This document shows positions 27,080-36,157 of a stretch of DNA of 64,000 bases, one piece after another (position 1 is the first letter of the stretch; every line of letters begins with the position of its first letter). The stretch covers positions 71,666-135,665 of the forward strand of contig DKQT01000018.1 of assembly GCA_002471845.1 (NCBI GenBank), written 5' to 3'. Below the pieces are notes generated by a model, which saw only the letters and a program-made list of their open reading frames with translations, searched no databases and was not told where the DNA came from. Source of the stretch: Fidelibacterota bacterium UBA7301 (GTDB taxonomy: Bacteria > Fidelibacterota > Marinisomatia > Marinisomatales > TCS55). The position numbers and the translations under genes are program-made.

Positions 27080-28873
27080 TTGGCTTATTTTAACATCAAA
27101 ACCCTCGAGCAGTATTTTACCCTATTTGTTTTTATTGCTCTCGTTTTTCTTCCGGCCACGGAAGTAATTACTCGATTATTCGGCACCACTGGCGTGGTCG
27201 CTTCTTCGGTTCTGGTACAGCATTTTACTTTATGGATTGGTTTTGCGGGGGCTGTAATTGCCGCCCGCCGGAACAGGCTTTTATCCCTGACCACAAAACC
27301 GCTGTTCGAAACTGAAACCAACATTGATTGGTTCAAATTCATCGGCAAGGTGACCACCATATTTATTGTATTGGCCCTGGCTTATGGCAGTTGGGGATTG
27401 GTCAAAATGGAAATGGATTATCCGGTGAAGATCGCACCGCTTCTGCCCAGATGGGGTGCACAAATGATTATGCCCGTGGGATTCATTTTTATCGCAATCC
27501 ACATGTTTCTGAATGGTTATGACAGTTGGAAAAACAGGGGTATCCTTTTTGGTTCTATTATCACAATCATCCTTTTGACTCGGTATGTGGAACCCCTACA
27601 GGAATCCCCGTTATTCATGTGGCTGGCAATCCTGCTTATCCTATTCTCGCTCATCAAGGGAGCGCCTATTTTTATCGGTTTGGGCGGTTTAGCAATCCTC
27701 TTTTTTTGGCGGGACTTTATTTCATTATCTGCAATTCCAGCGGAAGCCTATCGCATCGTTGTTTCGCCCACCTTACCGACAATTCCTTTATTTACTTTAG
27801 CAGGATACATATTAGCTGAGAGTAAGGCATCGGAACGGCTTGTCCGATTATTCAGGGCATTGTTTGGGTGGATACCGGGGGGCACGCCGGTGATACTCGT
27901 TCTTCTATGCGGATTTTTCACCGCTTTAACCGGCGGTTCAGGCGTAACCATCCTGGCCTTGGGCGGATTGCTGTTTCCATTGTTGATCCGGGAAGGATAT
28001 TCAAAACATTTTTCATTGGGTCTCATCACCGTAGCCGGGTCATTGGGATTATTATTTCCCCCGAGTTTACCTTTGATTATTTACGGTGTTACAGCTGCTG
28101 TTTCCGTGAAAGCCATATTTTTAGCGGGCATAATACCGGGGTTTATTCGGGTTGCCATGATTGGGGGATGGGCCGTTTGGCAGGGTAAGGTGCAGTCCGT
28201 GAAGCGCCACAGGTTAAACCTGGGTGATATTAAAACGTCCCTTTGGGATGCGAAGTGGGAAGCGATAATTCCCTTTTTTATTCTATTCGGGATATTCGGC
28301 GGATTCACCACTTTGGTAGAAACAGCCGCCATGACCGCCGTATATGTCTTTATTGTCGAAGTATTTGTTTATAAGGACTTGAATTGGCGGGATATGAAAA
28401 AGATCATCCTGGATTGTTCAACACTTATAGGTGGTGTGCTGATCATTCTCGGCGTTGCCATGGGGTTGACCAGCTATTTAGTGGATGCTCAAATTCCCAT
28501 AAAACTTTTGGCCTGGGTCAAGACCGCCATTTCCTCAAAAATAGTATTTCTTTTATTATTGAATCTTTTCCTTTTGGCAGTGGGCTGCATGATGGATATC
28601 TTTTCAGCCATCATTATTGTAGTGCCGTTAATCACACCATTGGGGGTCTATTTCGGAATTGATCCCGTTCATCTGGCGATCATTTTTATTGCCAACCTTG
28701 AATTGGGTTTTTTAACACCCCCCGTGGGGATGAATCTCTTTTTATCTGCCTATCGCTTTGAGGAGGATATGCCCACAATCTATAAATCCACTTTGCCGTT
28801 TTTTATGGTCATGCTAGTGAGTGTTTTGGTGATTACATATATCCCGATTTTGTCCACTTGGGGGGGAAATTAA
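27080..28873 (+). CDS. TRAP transporter permease, fused small and large subunits (DctQ-DctM)
   Basis: A 597-residue membrane protein. Residues about 1-170 form a four-helix DctQ-like small subunit (MAYFNIKTLEQYFTLFVFIALV, EVITRLFGTTG). The rest is the DctM large permease with about 12 helices and the motifs LPTIPLFTLAGYILAES, GGTPVILVLLCGFFTALTGGSGVT, LLFPPSLPLIIYGV and LNLFLLAVGCMMDIFSAII. It uses a Na+ gradient to import the ligand carried by DctP. Start codon is a TTG at 27080; no better start is visible. Fusion of Q and M is known in several TRAP families. Confidence 0.92.
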   Translation: MAYFNIKTLEQYFTLFVFIALVFLPATEVITRLFGTTGVVASSVLVQHFTLWIGFAGAVIAARRNRLLSLTTKPLFETETNIDWFKFIGKVTTIFIVLALAYGSWGLVKMEMDYPVKIAPLLPRWGAQMIMPVGFIFIAIHMFLNGYDSWKNRGILFGSIITIILLTRYVEPLQESPLFMWLAILLILFSLIKGAPIFIGLGGLAILFFWRDFISLSAIPAEAYRIVVSPTLPTIPLFTLAGYILAESKASERLVRLFRALFGWIPGGTPVILVLLCGFFTALTGGSGVTILALGGLLFPLLIREGYSKHFSLGLITVAGSLGLLFPPSLPLIIYGVTAAVSVKAIFLAGIIPGFIRVAMIGGWAVWQGKVQSVKRHRLNLGDIKTSLWDAKWEAIIPFFILFGIFGGFTTLVETAAMTAVYVFIVEVFVYKDLNWRDMKKIILDCSTLIGGVLIILGVAMGLTSYLVDAQIPIKLLAWVKTAISSKIVFLLLLNLFLLAVGCMMDIFSAIIIVVPLITPLGVYFGIDPVHLAIIFIANLELGFLTPPVGMNLFLSAYRFEEDMPTIYKSTLPFFMVMLVSVLVITYIPILSTWGGN

Positions 28874-28983
28874 TTATATATTACATTCTCTTGCCTCGTT
28901 TGAGGAGAACAGGGTAATTTCAAGCAAATTACAGGAGCGCCCATAAATAAACGCTAACGGTTGAATCGTTTCAAACATCATCG

Positions 28984-29032
28984 AAGGTTTTGAAAAACCT
29001 TTTAAACATTATACCCCGAATCGGGGAAAGGA
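28984..29032 (+). promoter_or_regulatory. Inverted repeats in the leader of the PorV-like gene
   Basis: Two inverted repeats lie in the 166-nt gap: AAGGTTTT-GA-AAAACCTT (28984-29001) and CCCCGA-A-TCGGGG (29014-29026). The second sits directly before AAAGGA (29027-29032), the ribosome-binding site of the gene at 29040. The first lacks a T-run, so it is not a clear terminator for the TRAP operon. They could be an operator or an mRNA structure affecting translation. No other gene is visible in the gap. Confidence 0.35.
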
Positions 29033-29039
29033 CATTTCT

Positions 29040-30401
29040 ATGAAACGGATATATTCAATTGTGGCGGCGCTTCTGCTCCTGAGCAATCCGTCCCTCAATG
29101 CACAAAGTGAAGCAGGTGCGATATTTCTGCTCATATCGCCCGGTGCCCGTGCCGGCGGGATGGGTGAGGCACAGGTGGCTATCGCTAATGATGCCTATGC
29201 CAGTTATTGGAATCCTGCGGGATTGGCCTTCCAGGATGGTTCCGAAATTGCCTTCATGCACGTGAATTGGTTGCCGAATTTAGCCGATGACCTGTACTAT
29301 GAATTCTTGGGATTCCGAAAACATTACCCGAACCTGGGGACGCTGGGTGGTCATTTAATCTACCTCAACCTGGGAGAACAGGTGCGTATGGATGAATTCG
29401 CCCAATACCAGGGAAAATTCACTTCCTACATGATGGCAGCAGCCCTGTCCTACAGTTCTAAATTATCATCCACCTCTTCCTTTGGGATGAATGCCAAAAT
29501 TTCTTACCAGCATTTGGTTGAAATTGCCACCGGTTCTGAGAAGGGAAAAGGTACTTCCATTGATTTTGGTTTTGATCTTGGATATATGAATAAAAGCTGG
29601 CTAACGCCCCGCATGGATTTGGGTGTAACCATGACCAATATCGGGCCGAAAGTTTCTTTTATTGATCCGGACCAGGCCGATCCCCAACCGACAAATTTAA
29701 CTTTTGGACTGGCTTATGAGGTGATTAGAAATGACTTTAATAGTCTGAAGTTGGTCTATGATGTGGACAAACTGTTAGTGGCCTCATACCCGGATATGGA
29801 TTGGGACGGGGACGGTATGATAGGCGGTTTTAACAAAAATGGAAAAGAAGGCACAAAAAATTCAGATTATAACCGCAATGGAAAACTGGAAGCAGCCCAT
29901 AAGGATCCGATCTATAAAGCCATATTTACTTCCTGGGTGGATGACTGGCTTCTCGGCGGCGATATTGACAGGGCCATACCTGGTGAGGTTACCGATAAAA
30001 AAATCGGCGGTTGGGAATGGGCCGGCGACGCTAACGGAAATGAAAAGCTGGACCCTGAAGAAATGATAGACACCGCCAAGGAATACGGCGCTGTTTTCGG
30101 TGATGATAACTGGGGCATTTATAATGAGTGGGGCCAAAAAGAAGTGGGCTCGGCCAAGGATCGTACCATTCAGAATGAACTTGATAAGCTCGTTCACAAC
30201 TTCGGTATGGAATACTGGTATTCATCCTATTTTGCCCTCCGCACGGGATACTATTTCGACAAAACGGGTAAGATTCAAAACCCTACCTTTGGTGTAGGAT
30301 TGCGTTTTTCTAACTACGGATTTGATTTTGGATATACATCTGGAGCACCCGGTCATCCACTGACCAATACCATGCGGTTCTCCATGAACATTCAGTTATA
30401 G
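29040..30401 (+). CDS. PorV/PorQ family outer-membrane protein
   Basis: A 453-residue protein with a signal peptide ending SLNAQ. The N-terminal LLISPGARAGGMGEAQVAIANDAYASYWNPAGLAF is the classic PorV/PorQ motif, and GVGLRFSNYGFDFGYTSG near the end is a barrel strand pair. PorV-type barrels belong to the T9SS translocon and hold secreted proteins before attachment. The middle (residues about 245-375) contains an unusual aspartate-rich insert with DMDWDGDGMIGG and DANGNEKLDPEE patterns, reminiscent of calcium-binding dockerin or EF-like loops. It leads an envelope block with the T9SS-tagged protein that follows. Confidence 0.85.
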   Translation: MKRIYSIVAALLLLSNPSLNAQSEAGAIFLLISPGARAGGMGEAQVAIANDAYASYWNPAGLAFQDGSEIAFMHVNWLPNLADDLYYEFLGFRKHYPNLGTLGGHLIYLNLGEQVRMDEFAQYQGKFTSYMMAAALSYSSKLSSTSSFGMNAKISYQHLVEIATGSEKGKGTSIDFGFDLGYMNKSWLTPRMDLGVTMTNIGPKVSFIDPDQADPQPTNLTFGLAYEVIRNDFNSLKLVYDVDKLLVASYPDMDWDGDGMIGGFNKNGKEGTKNSDYNRNGKLEAAHKDPIYKAIFTSWVDDWLLGGDIDRAIPGEVTDKKIGGWEWAGDANGNEKLDPEEMIDTAKEYGAVFGDDNWGIYNEWGQKEVGSAKDRTIQNELDKLVHNFGMEYWYSSYFALRTGYYFDKTGKIQNPTFGVGLRFSNYGFDFGYTSGAPGHPLTNTMRFSMNIQL

Positions 30402-30412
30402 ATAAAGGTTAA

Positions 30413-33226
30413 ATGAACCGCTTTCCCAAATGCAGATGGGCTTTGGCCTTTCTGCTTTTTGCATATTTACCCATGGATGCCCAAGTTCTCGGGGACTTAA
30501 TAGTGGCTCTCATCCGCGTTTCATTTCCGCCGGGGGATTATCCTGGATTTACAGGAAATGGCAATTACGAATATGTTCAAAATGAAGTTTGCGGCGACTA
30601 TACTATTGATCCTGCTCCCCATGATAAAAACTATTTTCAATCCCACCTAGAAGCGGTGAATAATTATTTCCGGAAGGTCTCTTATGGAAAATTCGGGATT
30701 GATTTACATAATTCCACCGTATTTCCCATGGAGAATGAGTCCAGTTATTTAATCAATAAACCCATGAACTATTACCATGAGATTAGTCACGATGAAGTTC
30801 ATGAAAAACGGATTACTGAATTATTAAGGGATGCGGTTAATAAAGCATTTGAAGTCGATAACATTGCTTTCAGTAAATATGACCTTGTTATTGTCGTCCA
30901 TCCCGGTGTTGGACAGGATTTCAAATTACCATTTCTCGATCCGACGCCAGAAGATATTCCCTCAACATACGTGGATAATAATATGGTTAACACCCATTTA
31001 GGAGGACCGATCCAAGTTGGACGCATGTTCGTCCCCCATGGTATTATTGTTCCAGAAACGCAGAATCATCTTTTTTACGATGAATCAATATTTAGTCAAT
31101 TATCTAGCCCTTGTGATGTACAATACAGCCTGACGGGTACCCTGACTATGATGATTGGCTTTGCCATAGGGTTGCCACCGCTTTGGGACTTAGAAACGGG
31201 TCAATCGGGAGTAGCCGTATTTAGTCTTATGGATCAGGGGTCGAATAATGGTCGCGGGATTATCCCTGCACCACCGGATGCATGGACGCGGATCTTTGCC
31301 GGTTGGGAGGAAGCCACAACATTTCAATATCCCGGGAAGATTTCTATTCAAAGTGACATGCAAAACAGTATCGCCAAGGTCCCCATCAGCGCCGATGAAT
31401 ATTTTCTGATCGAAAACAGAAATAACTGGTTCCGGAATGGGGTCAGTATTGATTCGGCTCGCTATGCTGTTTGGGAAAAGGCGAATGAACATCCGCCGTT
31501 TATTAATGTAATGATTGATTCAGTTAGAGTAGGAAAGGATGAAAATGGCGTTATAACCGATATCCCCAATTATGATTTGGGTTTGCCCGCTTCGGGTCTT
31601 TTGATCTGGCATATTGATGAACAAAAAATACGAGGTGGGATCAATTCATTTTTAATTAATGCTGACCGAAAACATCGTGGTATTGATCTTGAAGAAGCGG
31701 ATGGTGCCCAGGATATTGGTTATGTATCCAATTTATTGACGGACCCTTCTTCCGGTTATTGGGGTGATATGTGGTTTACTGAGAATAAAGAATATTTCCG
31801 CGCCAATGCTGAGGGGAGTATGGATTTCTCCTCATTCACCTATCCCAATACAAAATCCAATTCCGGCGCAAATTCAGGGATCCATATTAGCAATATCTCC
31901 AAAGCGGGGAAGATAATGACTTTTAATTTTTCATCCAGTTATGATGTGGCCTATTTGAAGGATGAGAATAAATCAATTCTTTTTCAATGGGATGTGGATG
32001 GTGATGGTGATTTGGATTTTGTGGGCGAAGGGGATTCGCTTTGGTGGGGGGATGACCTTAATGAAGTGAATGCATTTAATAAAAATGATGGTGAAAATCT
32101 TCAAGTTTGCATTGTTCAAAATTCGAATCCTACAGCGATTGCCATAGCAAAACGAATGGGTACAGAACAAATTTTTGAGTGGTTTGAGTATGATCCATCT
32201 AATAAAAAATTGTTTCTGAAGTGGAAGAATAAAAAAGAGACAGTCAACATTTTTAATCTTTTCAAAGCGGAAGCCGATGAGGAAAGAATCATCATCCAGG
32301 ATGGCACCTCCTTCTACCAGGTTAAAAATGAAAACATTTCATCTATCGATCCCAATGAGGAGTTATTTCCCTTAACCGTTTTTGATGGGAGTTGGACCTT
32401 TCAAAATGATCAGTATTTCTCTTATGAAAAATTCCCAATTCTGACAATTCGAGGGATAGAATCCCATTTTGAAAATGTGTCTTTATTAGATTTAGAAAAT
32501 GACGGCCACGCTGAAATAGTCGTTGTTGACCATGAAGGGAATATTCATGCCTTATCTGAAGGATCAATATATAAAAACGGATTTCCAATTTCAGCAATGG
32601 CGGTAGGACCTGTGTTAGGTATGGATCTATTGGATGACAGAAAAAGGGAACTCATATATCAGCATCAGGATGGGACGATTCGAATTTTAGATTTTGAAGG
32701 CGCGGAATTAGAAAGAATTGCCACATCTGGGTCATTAAAAGGATTGAGTAATTATAACGATAAACATGTGATACTGACAGGAAATAATCTCATCTCCTTC
32801 AAGGAAAATTGGGATGGGGCTGTTAATGAATGGGCTTATCCTAATGGAACAGCTGATCGGTCATCATTGTTACTAACTGGAGACTATACACCCCTAATCC
32901 CCTTTTTATTAGATCAAGAACAATCCTATGCCTATCCAAATCCTTCTTATGGTGAGGATGTCATTTTTAGGATTCATGTTGGAGAAGCTAAAACTATTAA
33001 TATTAATATTTTTGATTTGGCTGGTTTTCCTGTTGAGACATTGAAAAAAGAAACAATTATCTCTCAGCCAACTGGTTCAAATTCTAGATTTTATATTTTG
33101 AGAAATTCCATTGAAATACCATGGTCGGTTTCAAATATTAACTCAGGTGTATATTTCGCTCGTGTGGTGGTTAAGTTAGGAGGCCAGTCGGAAGAAAAGA
33201 TCATCAAAGTAGGCGTTATTAAATAA
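30413..33226 (+). CDS. M6-family peptidase-like secreted protein lacking the zinc motif, with T9SS C-terminal domain
   Basis: A 937-residue exported protein with a signal peptide ending PMDAQ. Residues about 25-460 follow the M6 (immune inhibitor A-like) peptidase layout, including ALIRVSFPPGDYP, LIVVHPGVGQD, the GLPPLWDLETG and FSLMDQGSNNGRG pair and ASGLLIWHIDE. The HEFGH zinc motif reads M246-M-I-G-F250, so the usual ligands and catalytic Glu are gone. A later region (about 520-830) has FG-GAP-like segments (VDGDGDLDFVGEGDSLWWGDD, LENDGHAEIVVVDHEG). The last 80 residues (YAYPNPSYGEDVIF, IFDLAGFPVETL, NSGVYFARVVV, KIIKVGVI) fit a type A T9SS sorting domain. Probably a surface binding protein. 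Confidence 0.8.
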   Translation: MNRFPKCRWALAFLLFAYLPMDAQVLGDLIVALIRVSFPPGDYPGFTGNGNYEYVQNEVCGDYTIDPAPHDKNYFQSHLEAVNNYFRKVSYGKFGIDLHNSTVFPMENESSYLINKPMNYYHEISHDEVHEKRITELLRDAVNKAFEVDNIAFSKYDLVIVVHPGVGQDFKLPFLDPTPEDIPSTYVDNNMVNTHLGGPIQVGRMFVPHGIIVPETQNHLFYDESIFSQLSSPCDVQYSLTGTLTMMIGFAIGLPPLWDLETGQSGVAVFSLMDQGSNNGRGIIPAPPDAWTRIFAGWEEATTFQYPGKISIQSDMQNSIAKVPISADEYFLIENRNNWFRNGVSIDSARYAVWEKANEHPPFINVMIDSVRVGKDENGVITDIPNYDLGLPASGLLIWHIDEQKIRGGINSFLINADRKHRGIDLEEADGAQDIGYVSNLLTDPSSGYWGDMWFTENKEYFRANAEGSMDFSSFTYPNTKSNSGANSGIHISNISKAGKIMTFNFSSSYDVAYLKDENKSILFQWDVDGDGDLDFVGEGDSLWWGDDLNEVNAFNKNDGENLQVCIVQNSNPTAIAIAKRMGTEQIFEWFEYDPSNKKLFLKWKNKKETVNIFNLFKAEADEERIIIQDGTSFYQVKNENISSIDPNEELFPLTVFDGSWTFQNDQYFSYEKFPILTIRGIESHFENVSLLDLENDGHAEIVVVDHEGNIHALSEGSIYKNGFPISAMAVGPVLGMDLLDDRKRELIYQHQDGTIRILDFEGAELERIATSGSLKGLSNYNDKHVILTGNNLISFKENWDGAVNEWAYPNGTADRSSLLLTGDYTPLIPFLLDQEQSYAYPNPSYGEDVIFRIHVGEAKTININIFDLAGFPVETLKKETIISQPTGSNSRFYILRNSIEIPWSVSNINSGVYFARVVVKLGGQSEEKIIKVGVIK

Positions 33227-36156
33227 TGAAACTTCGTTTTATTTTATTAGTTTCTTTAGCTTTAGGACAAGTGAGTTATAACCATCCCGAACTGGATTGG
33301 AAAACCATAGAGACGGATCATTTTCGGATCCATTTTTATGGTGAAACCGAACAGTCCGCACTAGAGGGCGCATATGTGGCTGAACGGATCTATCCCTTTG
33401 TCACCAACCTCTACCTATACGAACCATTCGATAAGACCGATATTGTCTTCACTGATGTGGATGATATTTCCAACGGCGCCGCCTATTTTTACGATAATAA
33501 AATTGTCATCTGGACTAGTCCATTGGATTTTGAATTACGGGGTTCCCATCGTTGGCTCCAAAATGTGATCACCCATGAATTCACCCATATTGTCTCTATC
33601 CAGCGTGCCCAAAAGTTTGGTAAGTCCGTCCCCGGGGGATACCTCCAATGGATAGGCTACGAAAAAGAGAAACGGCCAGATGTGCTCTATGGTTACCCTA
33701 ATACGCTGGTGAGTTATCCCATCCCCGGAACAGTGGTGCCGCCGTGGCTGGCTGAAGGGGCGGCCCAGTTTATGTATCCCGGGGCGGATTGGGATAACTG
33801 GGATTCGGTCCGTGATATGATCTTGCGTGACAGGGTGTTAAATAATAATATGCTTTCATGGCGGGAGATGAATACTTTTGGCAAAAGTGGCATCGGAAAT
33901 GAATCGGTATATAATGCAGGCTTTGCATTAGCTCGATATTTGGCGGTGAAGTACGGTCCGGAATCCTTAGAAAAGATTATGGCATCTCTGAGTAAGCCCA
34001 TGAATTATTCCATTAATCGCGCCTTCAAAGATGCTACGGGTAGAGAAGGAAAACTGGTTTATGATGAGTTTGAAACTGTTTTAAAAACGCGGTATGAAAC
34101 CCTCACCGAATCGGTCATAGAAAATGAATTGAAAGGCAGAATCATCCACGAAAGGGGAACGGTCAATTTTTTTCCTATCTGGAATGAAGACGGCACTAAA
34201 ATTGCCTATATCTCAAACCAGGATCATGATTATTTCGGCAGCACCGATTTGTTTATCTATCATTTGGAATCAAAGATTTCTGAGAAGATAATTGACGGAG
34301 TTTATTCGAAACCGACTTGGAATGGGAAAAAAATATACTATGCAAAGAAAGGTAAAATGCCCAATAAGGTGGGATCTAAGTTTTATGATCTTTATGAATA
34401 TGACCTTTCGACTCAAAAAGAATTTCGGCTAACGAAGGATGCGCGGTCATTTTTTCCAGTTTATAGCGCAACGGATAGTGCCTTATTTTATCTTGCAACT
34501 CATGATGGAACCCAAAATATTTTCAAGATCGATCTTCAGACCAAGTCCACTGAAAAACTGACTGATTTTAATAATCGAGAAATAATTGGTGGACTGAATT
34601 ATGATGAAGAAAACGACCGCCTTATTTTTGACATGACCACCCACCATTTTCGAAATATCCATTATTTAAGTTTGGAAGATTCAATATCAGGTACGGTATT
34701 AAATAATGAACTGTGGGATGAGCGCCAAAGTGACCATGTAAAAAATGGAATGGTTTACAGTGACGATCGGTCCGGAATTTTTAATCTGTATTTCATCGGG
34801 AAAGATAAACAAGGCTATTTGACCAATGTTTCCGGTGGTGCCTTCATGGCGGATATCCATGAGAACGGAAAGGTGGTTTATGCCCTTTTTACAAATGGAC
34901 AGTATAAGCTCGCTATTCTTGATTCTATTCAAATTGCGGATGACGCCAATGTGGGGTATACGCCACTGTATTTCCAGCGGAATAAGAACTTGAGTCCGGC
35001 CATAACTGAAACGGTTCGTGCTAATCCAAAAAAATATAAAGACCATTTTCCACCCATGTTTACCATGCCCCGCATGGCCATGGATTACGGCACCTTCAAA
35101 CCAGGGATCTATTTTTATTCCTCAGAAATATTGGACAAAGTAACGGTGACCGGTGGTGCGTCTGTGAACCGATCCAAAGATTTGGACCTGTTCTTTTTAT
35201 TTGAGTATAAACATTTATTCCCAACACTGTTTTTTGAAACATTTTATTTAACACGGAATACCGAGGAGAGCACGGCCTATTCTGTTTATAAATTGGACAA
35301 TAATCTTAAATTTCGTCTCATTGAATTTCAAGGCGGATTGCGGATTCCATTTTATGGTACACAGTTTGAATTGTATGGCAGTTGGTCCCAGTACCGGGCA
35401 TCCATTAAAGAGCAGGTTGTGGGAAAACCCCAGCTTCGATCAGGTTTTGGATATGATTATTTTAAGGGGACGGAAGCGGGGATCAATTGGAATTTGAGGC
35501 AATTTAAACGACGTATCGATCAGGATATCAATCCGGTGGGATATGAGGTGGATGTGCAGGTAGGGAAGGAATGGAATCAATTTATTGACGGGCTGGACTT
35601 GTCGGAGTCCGGAACATTAATTTCAAAATTTAATAAGCACAATTTTGTTCAGTCTGATATCAGGGGAAAATATTTGTGGGAAATTCCAAAGACAAACAGA
35701 TGGACCGTATCCATTGGAGGACAGGCGGGATGGATATCCAATGCGTCTGCCGATTCATTTTTTCACTTTTTCGCCGGCGGTATGCCCGGGCTTAAAGGGT
35801 ATCCATTCTATTCGTTGGAGGGAACAAACATGGTCATAGGAGAATTGGGATTACGAATTCCTATATTCAGGGAAAAGCATATTCCAATGGGTTGGTTCAC
35901 ATTGCAGCATTCCACTATTGGTTTGGTGGGACAAATGGGAGACGCCTGGAATCGTGATCAATCCAAATTCAGTGCGAAATCCTCCGCAGGTATAGAATTT
36001 CGTTTGGCCGGCTATTCATTTTATAATTATCCCACTTCCATTGGATTAGAGCTGCACCGAGGCTTAGCTACATTTAAAATGGATATTGGGGATGGTAAAA
36101 CACTAAAATATGGTGGTGAAAACCGATTTTATTTTACAGTATTGTTCGGATTTTGA
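33226..36156 (+). CDS. Fusion of gluzincin metallopeptidase, TolB-like propeller and outer-membrane barrel
   Basis: A 976-residue protein with a signal peptide ending LALGQ. Residues about 20-290 form a peptidase MA-like zinc protease: H117-E118-F-T-H121 and a third ligand E177 in WLAEGAAQF, all intact. Residues about 300-600 form a TolB/WD40-type propeller (FFPIWNEDGTKIAYISNQDHD, KPTWNGKKIYYAKKGK). The C-terminal 350 residues look like an outer-membrane barrel. AGGMPGLKGYPFYSLEG (K857-G-Y859) resembles the RGY lock of Omp85/BamA barrels, followed by ELGLRIPIF. Start overlaps the upstream stop by one base. Possibly an outer-membrane anchored protease; similar large proteins occur in FCB genomes. 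Confidence 0.78.
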   Translation: MKLRFILLVSLALGQVSYNHPELDWKTIETDHFRIHFYGETEQSALEGAYVAERIYPFVTNLYLYEPFDKTDIVFTDVDDISNGAAYFYDNKIVIWTSPLDFELRGSHRWLQNVITHEFTHIVSIQRAQKFGKSVPGGYLQWIGYEKEKRPDVLYGYPNTLVSYPIPGTVVPPWLAEGAAQFMYPGADWDNWDSVRDMILRDRVLNNNMLSWREMNTFGKSGIGNESVYNAGFALARYLAVKYGPESLEKIMASLSKPMNYSINRAFKDATGREGKLVYDEFETVLKTRYETLTESVIENELKGRIIHERGTVNFFPIWNEDGTKIAYISNQDHDYFGSTDLFIYHLESKISEKIIDGVYSKPTWNGKKIYYAKKGKMPNKVGSKFYDLYEYDLSTQKEFRLTKDARSFFPVYSATDSALFYLATHDGTQNIFKIDLQTKSTEKLTDFNNREIIGGLNYDEENDRLIFDMTTHHFRNIHYLSLEDSISGTVLNNELWDERQSDHVKNGMVYSDDRSGIFNLYFIGKDKQGYLTNVSGGAFMADIHENGKVVYALFTNGQYKLAILDSIQIADDANVGYTPLYFQRNKNLSPAITETVRANPKKYKDHFPPMFTMPRMAMDYGTFKPGIYFYSSEILDKVTVTGGASVNRSKDLDLFFLFEYKHLFPTLFFETFYLTRNTEESTAYSVYKLDNNLKFRLIEFQGGLRIPFYGTQFELYGSWSQYRASIKEQVVGKPQLRSGFGYDYFKGTEAGINWNLRQFKRRIDQDINPVGYEVDVQVGKEWNQFIDGLDLSESGTLISKFNKHNFVQSDIRGKYLWEIPKTNRWTVSIGGQAGWISNASADSFFHFFAGGMPGLKGYPFYSLEGTNMVIGELGLRIPIFREKHIPMGWFTLQHSTIGLVGQMGDAWNRDQSKFSAKSSAGIEFRLAGYSFYNYPTSIGLELHRGLATFKMDIGDGKTLKYGGENRFYFTVLFGF

Positions 36157-36157
36157 T

